Positions 1 to 6,013 of a stretch of 8,643 nucleotides of DNA are shown in pieces (positions within the stretch are counted from its first letter, which is position 1; each line of letters starts with the position of its first letter). Source of the DNA: an uncultured Clostridia bacterium (GTDB lineage: Bacteria; Bacillota; Clostridia; Oscillospirales; QAKW01); the NCBI GenBank assembly GCA_944387905.1, contig CALXGU010000060.1:1-8643 (forward strand), read 5' to 3'. A program made the translations under genes and the position numbers. Under the pieces are notes generated by a model. The model was not told where the DNA came from. It saw nothing but the letters and a program-made list of their open reading frames with translations, and made no database searches.

Positions 1-776
1 TAGGACTTTCTGAGGTGCCTCAGGCGGGAGATTCTTTCTTTGTAGTCGAGGACGAACGTCTTGCAAAAGAGCTTGCCGAGCAGCGTAAAGCAGAAGATAA
101 GCTCAGACAGCAGAGCCAGTATACAGTATCTTTGGACGATTTGTTCTCACGTATACAGGAAGGAAATATGAAAGAACTGAATATAATAGTCAAAGCAGAC
201 GTTCAGGGCTCAGCGGAAGCTGTTAAAACCTCACTTGAGAAGTTATCTAACGAAGAGGTAAGAGTATGCGTGATACACAGTGCAGTCGGAGCTATAAATG
301 AAAGCGATGTAATGCTTGCCAACGCGTCAAACGCGATAATCGTAGGATTTAATATACGCCCCGAAGCCGCAGCGAGAGCTTCTGCTGAAAAAAATGATGT
401 GGATATAAGGCTGTACAGCATAATTTATGATTGTATAGAAGAGATCGAATCCGCCATGAAAGGAATGCTGGCGCCTAAGTATAAAGAGGTCGTACTCGGA
501 TTTGCAGAAGTGCGTCAAGTGTTTAAGGCGTCAGGTATCGGTACTATTGCAGGCTGCTATGTAAAAGAGGGCAAAATAGTAAGAAATTCAAGCGTTCGCC
601 TTATTCGTGACAATGCGGTTATATTTACCGGAGTTTTGTCTTCACTTAAGAGATTCAAGGACGATGTAAAAGAGGTGGTAGAAAACTTCGAATGCGGTAT
701 GACCATCGAAAATTATAACGACATAAAAGAAGGCGACATCATAGAAGCGTACGAAATGCAGGAGATAAAACAGTAA
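1..776 (+). CDS. infB: Translation initiation factor IF-2, C-terminal part (5'-truncated by window edge)
   Basis: IF-2 is the GTPase that brings fMet-tRNA to the 30S subunit and promotes 50S joining. Only the last ~257 codons are present. The frame is already open at base 3 (the first two bases finish a codon), and reads GLSEVPQAGD, a typical IF-2 segment, so the GTG at 15 is not a start. The GTPase domain lies outside the window. A charged linker (EDERLAKELAEQRK) comes first. Then comes domain III, starting near KELNIIVKADVQGS with the conserved VGAINESDVMLA and GFNIRP motifs. Domain IV, the fMet-tRNA binding beta barrel, ends the protein with the hallmark FECGMTIENYNDIKEGDIIEAYE. The stop overlaps the rbfA start by one base (TAATG). 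Identification is secure; only the missing N-terminal part cannot be judged. Confidence 0.97.
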   Translation, partial: GLSEVPQAGDSFFVVEDERLAKELAEQRKAEDKLRQQSQYTVSLDDLFSRIQEGNMKELNIIVKADVQGSAEAVKTSLEKLSNEEVRVCVIHSAVGAINESDVMLANASNAIIVGFNIRPEAAARASAEKNDVDIRLYSIIYDCIEEIESAMKGMLAPKYKEVVLGFAEVRQVFKASGIGTIAGCYVKEGKIVRNSSVRLIRDNAVIFTGVLSSLKRFKDDVKEVVENFECGMTIENYNDIKEGDIIEAYEMQEIKQ

Positions 777-1141
777 TGTCGGGACACAGAATTGAAAAAA
801 TAAATGAAGAAATAAAAAAAGAACTGTCCTATATAATACCCAAACTAAAAGACCCGCGGGTTCACGAATTTGTCACGGTCACAGATGTGCATACATCGCC
901 GGATCTGAAAACCGCAAAGGTATATTTTACATCGATGAAAGATGATGAGGATCAGGTGTTGGAGGGACTGATGCGTTCCAGCGGATATATTCGCGGTATG
1001 CTGTCAAAAACAATGAATTTACGGTATACTCCTGAGCTTACATTTGTTTATGATACATCTGTAAGATACGGAATGCATATTGACTCTATGCTCGCTGATC
1101 TGGATTTGGACGGGAGTGATTCAAATGAACAGCAGCGCTGA
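776..1141 (+). CDS. rbfA: 30S ribosome-binding factor A
   Basis: RbfA is a small KH-fold protein that binds immature 30S subunits near the 16S rRNA 5' helix and assists late maturation and cold adaptation. The 121 aa are a normal length. The N-terminus RIEKINEEIKKELSYII, then LKDPRV, then VTVTDVHTSPDLKTAKVYFTS, and the C-terminal RYTPELTFVYDTSVRYGMHID follow the family pattern throughout. The ATG at 776 shares its A with the infB stop and has an AGGAG at 760-764. It is the usual partner of infB in Firmicutes-type nusA-infB operons. The 3' end overlaps the next gene by 17 bases, suggesting translational coupling. Nothing unusual is seen in the protein. Confidence 0.96.
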   Translation: MSGHRIEKINEEIKKELSYIIPKLKDPRVHEFVTVTDVHTSPDLKTAKVYFTSMKDDEDQVLEGLMRSSGYIRGMLSKTMNLRYTPELTFVYDTSVRYGMHIDSMLADLDLDGSDSNEQQR

Positions 1142-2075
1142 CAGTATAGTAAAAATACTGCTTGAACTAGACTCGGTTACAATAATCACTCATATACGAC
1201 CCGACGGAGATACATTGGGCAGCGCATATGCTTTGAAATATGCACTTGAACAAGCGGGCAAGCAGGTAAATGTCGTGTGTGAAAGTGAAATATCACCTCG
1301 GTACAGGTTTATCACTCAGGGCAAAAAAAATATCCGCGGTAAATGTGACGGAGCGATTATATGCGTAGATGTAGCGTCAGAGTCAATGGCGGGAAGCAGC
1401 TATGAGGAATATGCTCGAAAAGCGGATGTGGTGATAGATCATCATTCATCAAATACCGGCTACGGAAAGCATAACTATATAGATGCGCAGTCAGCGGCAA
1501 GCGGTGAATTAGTGCTCAGAATTGTAGAAAAATTCTGCAAAATAGACAGTAAGATAGCGGAATGTTTGTATACTGCAATTTCAACTGATACCGGATGTTT
1601 TGTATATTCCAATACAACAGCCCAAACACATCTTGCAGCTGCAAAATTGATACAGGCAGGAGCAGATGCTGCAAAACTCAATAAATTGCTGTTCAGGACC
1701 AAATCACATGCATGTTTTGAAATAGAACGCAGAGCGTTTGATTCGCTTGAGTATTTTTTTAATAACACCATAACATGCATGAGGATCGCTCTTGACTGGA
1801 TAAACGAGCTGGGAGCCAATGAGGACGACCTTGAGGGCATATCATCGATTCCCGCTCAAATAGAGGGAATAAAGGCTTCAGCCACTTTTAGGCAGATAGA
1901 TAATGATACCTACAAGCTATCTGTGCGTACAAACGGTGATATAGACGCAGCGGCAGTTTGTAAATATTTCGGCGGCGGCGGTCATAAAATGGCGGCGGGC
2001 TGTACAATGACGGGCAAATATGATGAACTGAAAAAAATCATGGCGGACAAACTGTTTGAGGACCTTAATAAATGA
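1125..2075 (+). CDS. nrnA: DHH/DHHA1 phosphoesterase, NrnA type (oligoribonuclease / pAp phosphatase)
   Basis: Family members hydrolyse very short RNA and often 3'-phosphoadenosine 5'-phosphate, using two metal ions. The 316-aa product has motif I HIRPDGDTLGS (His23, Asp27, Asp29), motif II CVDVAS (Asp82), motif III DHH (105-107) and motif IV STDTG (Asp155). It ends with a DHHA1 substrate domain containing GGGGHKMAAGC (about 283-293). All metal ligands are present. A longer frame opens at 1080, but I chose ATG 1125: it has GGGAG at 1112-1116, eight bases upstream, and the earlier codons only read rbfA in another frame. The gene overlaps rbfA by 17 bases and truB by 4 (ATGA). This position between rbfA and truB is standard in Clostridia. 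The exact substrate preference is inferred from the family. Confidence 0.93.
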   Translation: MNSSADSIVKILLELDSVTIITHIRPDGDTLGSAYALKYALEQAGKQVNVVCESEISPRYRFITQGKKNIRGKCDGAIICVDVASESMAGSSYEEYARKADVVIDHHSSNTGYGKHNYIDAQSAASGELVLRIVEKFCKIDSKIAECLYTAISTDTGCFVYSNTTAQTHLAAAKLIQAGADAAKLNKLLFRTKSHACFEIERRAFDSLEYFFNNTITCMRIALDWINELGANEDDLEGISSIPAQIEGIKASATFRQIDNDTYKLSVRTNGDIDAAAVCKYFGGGGHKMAAGCTMTGKYDELKKIMADKLFEDLNK

Positions 2076-2929
2076 ACGACGGAATCATTTTGATAAATAA
2101 ACCGTCCGGTATAACTTCGTTTGCGGTTGTGGCTGCGATCAGGCGCAGGCTAAATGTCAAATGCGGACACTGCGGCACATTGGATCCTCTTGCAACAGGA
2201 CTGCTGCCCGTTATATGCGGAAAAGCTACAAAACTCAGCAGTTATCTGTCTAATGGTGACAAAGCATACCGTGCTACAATGCTCTTGGGCACACAAACCG
2301 ACACTGACGATATTACCGGCATCGTGACAGCAACAGATAACAAACCTGTATCTTTGGAACAAATTATGACTGTATTGCCTAAATTTACAGGGAAAATAAG
2401 TCAGGTGCCTCCTTCGTATTCGGCGATTAAAATAAACGGCAATATAATGTATAAACTGGCAAGAGAAGGCAAAAAAGTAGAAATTCCCGCGCGTGAAGTG
2501 ACTGTATACTCAATCAAAATGATTGACTTTTTTGAACGTGAGCTTATAATGGATATAGAGTGTTCCAAAGGTACATATATCCGTTCACTTTGCAGGGATA
2601 TCGCAAGAGAGCTCGGAACAGTAGGCACCATGAGCGCTTTGCACAGGACTAAAACATGCGGCTGGTGTGTAGAGGATTCCGTTGCTGTTGACTGTGAGGA
2701 TATTGAAAGCCATATGATTTCTATCGACGACGCTTTGTCTGAATATGTACCGTATTATCCGGAGCCGTTTTATGCAAGGCTGCTTTCAAACGGCTGTGCA
2801 GTCAATGTGAAAAAGCTTAAATCTCTTCCGTCAGGCATTTGTCGGGTTTACAGTGACGGTTTGATAGGTCTTGGCAGTGTAATTGAAACAAGCGAAGGTC
2901 ATGCGTTTAAACTTATTACTCATTTATAA
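2072..2929 (+). CDS. truB: tRNA pseudouridine(55) synthase
   Basis: TruB isomerises U55 in the T-loop of nearly all tRNAs and also acts as a tRNA folding chaperone. The 285 aa start with GIILINKPSGITSF. The catalytic motif is GTLDPLATG with Asp38. Further conserved blocks are KAYRATMLLGTQTDTDD, VPPSYSAIKINGNIMYKLAREG and GTYIRSLCRDIARELG. The last ~50 residues form a short PUA-like tail. The catalytic loop reads KCGHCGTLDP, where Val and Gly are commoner at the two Cys positions; the catalytic residue is intact. The start overlaps the nrnA stop as ATGA, with GAGG at 2058-2061. Only six bases separate it from ribF. Confidence 0.96.
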   Translation: MNDGIILINKPSGITSFAVVAAIRRRLNVKCGHCGTLDPLATGLLPVICGKATKLSSYLSNGDKAYRATMLLGTQTDTDDITGIVTATDNKPVSLEQIMTVLPKFTGKISQVPPSYSAIKINGNIMYKLAREGKKVEIPAREVTVYSIKMIDFFERELIMDIECSKGTYIRSLCRDIARELGTVGTMSALHRTKTCGWCVEDSVAVDCEDIESHMISIDDALSEYVPYYPEPFYARLLSNGCAVNVKKLKSLPSGICRVYSDGLIGLGSVIETSEGHAFKLITHL

Positions 2930-2935
2930 AAAATT

Positions 2936-3808
2936 ATGAAAAATAAACTTTGTGTAGCGATCGGAGACTTTGACGGTGTTCATCTCGGGCATAGACAGCT
3001 GTTGGATTTAACTGTAAAAAATAAGTTGGGTCTTGTACCTGCTGTCTATACCTTTTCTGAAAACTGTAAGGGCTCTAAAGTAATAACAACCCGTGCCGAA
3101 AAGGAAGTTATCCTTAAAGGACTGGGTATTAAACAAATAATATTTGATAAATTTGAAAATATAAAAGATTTGACCGCACAGAAATTTATCCGAGAGATAA
3201 TATGTAAGCGTCTCAACGCAAAAATGTTGGTATGCGGCAAGGATTTTAAATTCGGTAAAGATGCTGCAGCAGATGTCGGGGTCCTTGAAAACCTTTGCAA
3301 AGAAAGCGGTATTGAATTGTCAGTATCCGACAGCTTTTATTTCAGAGGTAAAAAACTCAGCTCATCGGATATCAGATTATTTATATCCCAAGGCGATATG
3401 ACCAGCGTTTGTCAGGCTCTGGGACGAAATTATACGATATCCGGCAGCGTTACACACGGCAAGCATATGGGCAGTGAAAATAAAGTTCCAACCGTTAATA
3501 TTGCATTGGATGACAGCAGAGCGATCCCGGCGTACGGTGTATATATAACAAAAACACATATCGGTACGGTCGAATACGAAAGTATTACAAATGTAGGGGT
3601 ACGACCCAGTGTAGAAAACTCAGGAAAACCTAATATGGAAACAAATATATTTGATTTCCGCAAAGATATCTATGATGAAGATATAACAGTAGAATTTATA
3701 AAAATGATACGTCCGGAAATCAAATTTAAAAACAGCGCAGAATTGTATAAACAGATAAGCAGTGATGTGCAAACAGCAAAAAAATATTTTAGCGGTGATT
3801 GTAAATGA
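2936..3808 (+). CDS. ribF: Bifunctional riboflavin kinase / FAD synthetase
   Basis: RibF phosphorylates riboflavin to FMN and adenylates FMN to FAD. The 290 aa begin almost at once with the nucleotidyltransferase motif GDFDGVHLGH (10-19), so the usual N-terminal lead-in is short. FKFGKDAAAD (104-113) is the second FAD-synthetase motif. SSSDIR (142-147) stands where SSTxIR is usual. The kinase domain covers about 165-285, with GSVTHGKHMGS, PTVN (185-188, keeping Thr and Asn) and Glu235 in METNIFDF, the likely catalytic acid. I see no Shine-Dalgarno within 15 bases of the ATG (the stretch is AT only plus one C), so translation probably depends on coupling to truB six bases upstream. The stop overlaps the next ATG (ATGA). 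Confidence 0.94.
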   Translation: MKNKLCVAIGDFDGVHLGHRQLLDLTVKNKLGLVPAVYTFSENCKGSKVITTRAEKEVILKGLGIKQIIFDKFENIKDLTAQKFIREIICKRLNAKMLVCGKDFKFGKDAAADVGVLENLCKESGIELSVSDSFYFRGKKLSSSDIRLFISQGDMTSVCQALGRNYTISGSVTHGKHMGSENKVPTVNIALDDSRAIPAYGVYITKTHIGTVEYESITNVGVRPSVENSGKPNMETNIFDFRKDIYDEDITVEFIKMIRPEIKFKNSAELYKQISSDVQTAKKYFSGDCK

Positions 3809-4893
3809 CAAAACTGAAACGGTTATTATTAATAACGGCGGCAATGAGTTTAATGCTGTCGGTGTGTTCATGCCATAAGGTATATCCGGGCGAGAGCTAT
3901 TTAAAAGAAAATGCGGGAGCAACTGGATATGGCGCGGCAATAAAAAGTTCTTTGTATATTGAGGACTTTTATTTTGTCAATGTCGGTACATCCAAAAGTT
4001 CGATGGAGCTGATATTGGGCAGTCCACATTACATGGAGCAGGGAAATGACCATTTTCTTGTGTATGATTTGAATAACGGCGACAGTATAGAATTTACTTT
4101 TGATGAGGAAAAAGATACTGTAAATACCGCGCAATATGTTTCTGCTGACGGCGAAAAAATGAACTTTTTTGAAATATTGGTAGAAGCAGGTGTATTGAAA
4201 TCAACAGACAGTGAAAGCGGACAGACGAATGTCCAAATACCCGGGGAAGGTGAAACAAACACTGATGGTGACAATGAACAGGATAATAACGAGAATAAAG
4301 ATAATACTTCGGGCGGACAGAATACCGAGGGACAAAAACATAATGCGGTTCAGGGAGATCAGTTTGCTACGGGAACGTATAATTATATCCTTATAGAACC
4401 TGTTCTCAGTCTCGGAATGACCAGAAGCAGTATACTATCAGCTGTAGGCAAGCCCAGTTATTATTACTCTCATAATTTTGCGTATGATTCTTATATCATC
4501 GACTGTTATAATTTAAATGACGGAAGTAAGCTTTATCTGGATTACGGATATGCACGAGATAACTTGCGAAGTGCGTCAATTTACAAGAACGGAAGCTATA
4601 CTGTCTTGCTGGGCTCACAGTGGCTGCCACAGGTAAAGCCAAATGGCTTTACACGCCGAAGTGTTGATAAAAATACGGTCGGAAGACTTAAGAAAAACAT
4701 GACGCCTGCCCAGGTGTATAAGACATTAGGCGAACCGTCTTGGTATGAAGGCACAAGCGCTAGTTACAGTGATGTTTATGTTCTTTCCAATGGTGAGCTT
4801 GCATACTTGAATTTCAGTACATCTCATAATAAACTCACCTCGCTTTCAATAAAAGGAGTTGACGGTAATGTTACCGCCATTACACTTAACTGA
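3805..4893 (+). CDS. Predicted lipoprotein with three BamE/SmpA-like modules
   Basis: I do not recognise a named family for the whole protein. The 362-aa product has a basic N-terminus (MTKLKRLL), a hydrophobic stretch and a lipobox-like VCSC ending at Cys23, so it is probably an outer-leaflet membrane lipoprotein. Three diverged repeats follow at about 56-112, 198-260 and 293-350. Each reads roughly G-x-T/S-xxx-hydrophobic-LG-x-P-x-Y/W, then Y-x-L-x-N/D-G, then a beta strand ending in an S-x-S-I-like segment. That order matches the small BamE/SmpA/OmlA fold, including the LGxP turn (LGSPHY, VGKPSY, LGEPSW). A low-complexity linker rich in Asn, Asp, Glu, Gly and Gln (about 133-185) separates modules 1 and 2. 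The start overlaps the ribF stop by ATGA, with a weak GGTGAT before it. Function is unknown; binding of envelope protein or peptide is a guess from the fold. Confidence 0.8.
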   Translation: MTKLKRLLLITAAMSLMLSVCSCHKVYPGESYLKENAGATGYGAAIKSSLYIEDFYFVNVGTSKSSMELILGSPHYMEQGNDHFLVYDLNNGDSIEFTFDEEKDTVNTAQYVSADGEKMNFFEILVEAGVLKSTDSESGQTNVQIPGEGETNTDGDNEQDNNENKDNTSGGQNTEGQKHNAVQGDQFATGTYNYILIEPVLSLGMTRSSILSAVGKPSYYYSHNFAYDSYIIDCYNLNDGSKLYLDYGYARDNLRSASIYKNGSYTVLLGSQWLPQVKPNGFTRRSVDKNTVGRLKKNMTPAQVYKTLGEPSWYEGTSASYSDVYVLSNGELAYLNFSTSHNKLTSLSIKGVDGNVTAITLN

Positions 4894-5429
4894 TGAAAAA
4901 AATTTTTTTGGTTTTAATTTGTGCATTTATAATTATACCGGCATTGGGATCTTGTTCAGAACAGCAGACCGATGATCTTAAATTTTATGTTATAAGCCGT
5001 GATATTCTTGAAGATGCTGTAAGTGATTCTGAAAAAATCTCAGCAGTAAATGCATACGGCAGACTGGCTTTTGACGGGGAAGACATAGAAGGATATAACT
5101 GGCAGACCCACACGGTTTTTCTTAAAGAAGAGTCTGTTGCATCACTGGGAAATGTTACAGAAGAGAGCGGTGGAAGCAGGATTTTTAAAACTGACGATAC
5201 AAATGCGTTTGTGTTGATGCTGAAAAATAATATCATATATTTCGGTGGTTTTCACAGCGGTGTGAAAAATCCCGATGTACCTTTACAGCCTTGTATTGAG
5301 GATAATTCGCGACTTAGCTTTAAAATAACGTTTGATGTTAAATATGCAAGCTTTGATGATCCGCGCTCTGCCCAAAAATTATATGATTTTTTAAATAAAC
5401 AGGGACTTTTATCAACAAAAACAGAATAA
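4893..5429 (+). CDS. Predicted lipoprotein, unknown function
   Basis: The 178-aa product has a clear lipoprotein signal: MKKIFLVLICAFIIIPALGSC, with lipobox LGSC and the modified Cys at 21. The mature part looks like a compact alpha/beta domain. Notable stretches are DIEGYNWQTHTVFLKEE (about 63-79), NAFVLMLKNNIIYFGGFHSG and a C-terminal helix DDPRSAQKLYDFLNKQG. I recognise no catalytic motif and give no function. The start is joined to the previous stop as TGATG, and no Shine-Dalgarno lies directly upstream, so coupled re-initiation is likely. It is the last gene of the infB operon. No hairpin terminator follows, and a new promoter starts 14 bases after the stop. Confidence 0.82.
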   Translation: MKKIFLVLICAFIIIPALGSCSEQQTDDLKFYVISRDILEDAVSDSEKISAVNAYGRLAFDGEDIEGYNWQTHTVFLKEESVASLGNVTEESGGSRIFKTDDTNAFVLMLKNNIIYFGGFHSGVKNPDVPLQPCIEDNSRLSFKITFDVKYASFDDPRSAQKLYDFLNKQGLLSTKTE

Positions 5430-5443
5430 TTTAAAAAAAGTTC

Positions 5444-5471
5444 TTGTCAAAATAATATTTTATGTTATAAT
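5444..5471 (+). promoter_or_regulatory. Strong sigma-A type promoter with extended -10, upstream of tRNA-Pro
   Basis: The -35 is TTGTCA (5444-5449), followed by a 16-base spacer and a perfect TATAAT (5466-5471). A TG one base before it (5463-5464) makes an extended -10. Transcription should start near 5477-5479. It lies 14 bases after the last lipoprotein gene and points at tRNA-Pro, which begins ~165 bases later. Operon read-through may add to tRNA transcription because no terminator intervenes. Confidence 0.75.
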
Positions 5472-5524
5472 ACTATTGCTGTCTATCTATTGAAAAGCAA
5501 AAAATGGCTTAAATTACTATGAGC

Positions 5525-5597
5525 GGTGCTTTGTGTGAATGTATATATGAATACTGATTATAAAGCGCCCTTGTAGTATGTATTGTAAATAATCAGT
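5525..5597 (+). ncRNA. Candidate H-type pseudoknot in the tRNA-Pro leader
   Basis: GGTGCTTT (5525-5532) can pair with AAAGCGCC (5562-5569), giving eight pairs including one G-U. ACTGATTAT (5553-5561) can pair perfectly over nine bases with ATAATCAGT (5589-5597). The four arms come in the order S1a, S2a, S1b, S2b. No base separates S2a from S1b, so the two helices could stack coaxially as an H-type pseudoknot. Loops would be 20 and 19 bases. The alternative is two mutually exclusive hairpins. It matches no riboswitch or RNA family I can recall. It begins ~48 bases after the predicted transcription start. No ORF with a ribosome binding site is seen in 5472-5643. Confidence 0.4.
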
Positions 5598-5643
5598 TAA
5601 AGTTTTGTTGTGTTCAATGTAAATTTTGTCAGTAAAAATATAT

Positions 5644-5720
5644 CGAGGTGTGGCTCAGTTTGGTAGAGCGCTGCGTTCGGGACGCAGAGGCCGCAGGTTC
5701 AAGTCCTGTCACCTCGACCA
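5644..5720 (+). tRNA. tRNA-Pro, anticodon CGG, CCA encoded
   Basis: A complete cloverleaf of 77 bases. The acceptor stem CGAGGTG (5644-5650) pairs with CACCTCG (5710-5716). The D stem is GCTC/GAGC (5653-5656 with 5666-5669). The anticodon stem CTGCG/CGCAG encloses the loop TTCGGGA with anticodon CGG at 5678-5680, which reads proline CCG codons. The T arm is GCAGG-TTCAAGT-CCTGT (the first pair is G-U). The discriminator is A5717 and CCA is encoded at 5718-5720. No intron or mismatch in the stems. It sits behind its own promoter and directly before a terminator. Confidence 0.97.
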
Positions 5721-5724
5721 GCGT

Positions 5725-5763
5725 GACGCTGGACCCGCTGTTTTGGGTTCAGCGTTATTTTTT
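5725..5763 (+). terminator. Intrinsic terminator after tRNA-Pro
   Basis: ACGCTGGACCC (5726-5736) pairs with GGGTTCAGCGT (5745-5755) over 11 bases with one G-U. An eight-base loop separates them, and a run of six T (5758-5763) follows shortly after. It lies six bases after the tRNA CCA. It is also the first terminator met by the infB-lipoprotein operon. Confidence 0.9.
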
Positions 5764-5958
5764 GCTTTAATATTTGACAGCTAGTCGGAAATCTTTTTTT
5801 CCTGCTTACAGCGAGAACCTCGATATGCAATTTAAATTTATAGATTTTGTTTTTTATTCAATCAAGATGCCCACGATGATAGCAGATACCTATTAAGTTT
5901 TTGTTTAAGGTGTGATGCCATATTTATTTTGGTCAAAAATTATTTTTTGCATTAACCC
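5764..5958. other. AT-rich spacer with no recognised gene
   Basis: I find no ORF with a ribosome binding site and no RNA gene here. A TTGACA at 5774-5779 has no acceptable -10 at the right distance. AATTTAAATT near 5830 is a simple AT palindrome. ACCTCGA (5817-5823) repeats seven bases of the tRNA 3' end, too short to call an attachment site. Confidence 0.5.
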
Positions 5959-6001
5959 AAAGCAGCCCAATGACAGTAAAACTGTCATTGGGCTGCTTTT
6001 T
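5959..6001. terminator. Large hairpin terminator between convergent units
   Basis: A perfect 19-bp inverted repeat, AAAGCAGCCCAATGACAGT (5959-5977) with its complement at 5981-5999, encloses a three-base AAA loop. It lies 14 bases past the stop of the minus-strand SLH gene, so it should end that operon. The better T-run (five T, 5997-6001) is on the + strand; on the minus strand only the three stem T's precede GGG. It therefore probably works in both directions and backs up the tRNA terminator. Confidence 0.85.
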
Positions 6002-6013
6002 ATAAAAGGTATA

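Noticed and set aside
1080..1124. Longer N-terminus for the DHH phosphoesterase starting at 1080
   Set aside because: Those codons only re-read rbfA. ATG 1125 has the Shine-Dalgarno and the expected distance to motif I.
4868..4978. Short frame from ATG 4868, with AAAGGAG upstream, across the junction of the two lipoprotein genes
   Set aside because: It is out of frame with both genes and its ~36 codons look arbitrary. The AAAGGAG encodes Lys-Gly-Val of the first lipoprotein, though it may help ribosome re-initiation.
5519..5557. 12-codon frame (ATGAGCGGT...) in the tRNA leader as a leader peptide
   Set aside because: No Shine-Dalgarno before it, and it has no proline codons that would suggest attenuation linked to tRNA-Pro.
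5774..5802. TTGACA as a possible promoter after the tRNA terminator
   Set aside because: Nothing like TATAAT at 16-18 bases, only a T-run and CCTGCT; no gene follows on the + strand.
5817..5823. Seven-base copy of the tRNA-Pro 3' end as a possible integration (att) site
   Set aside because: Seven bases are expected by chance, and no integrase or matching boundary is present.
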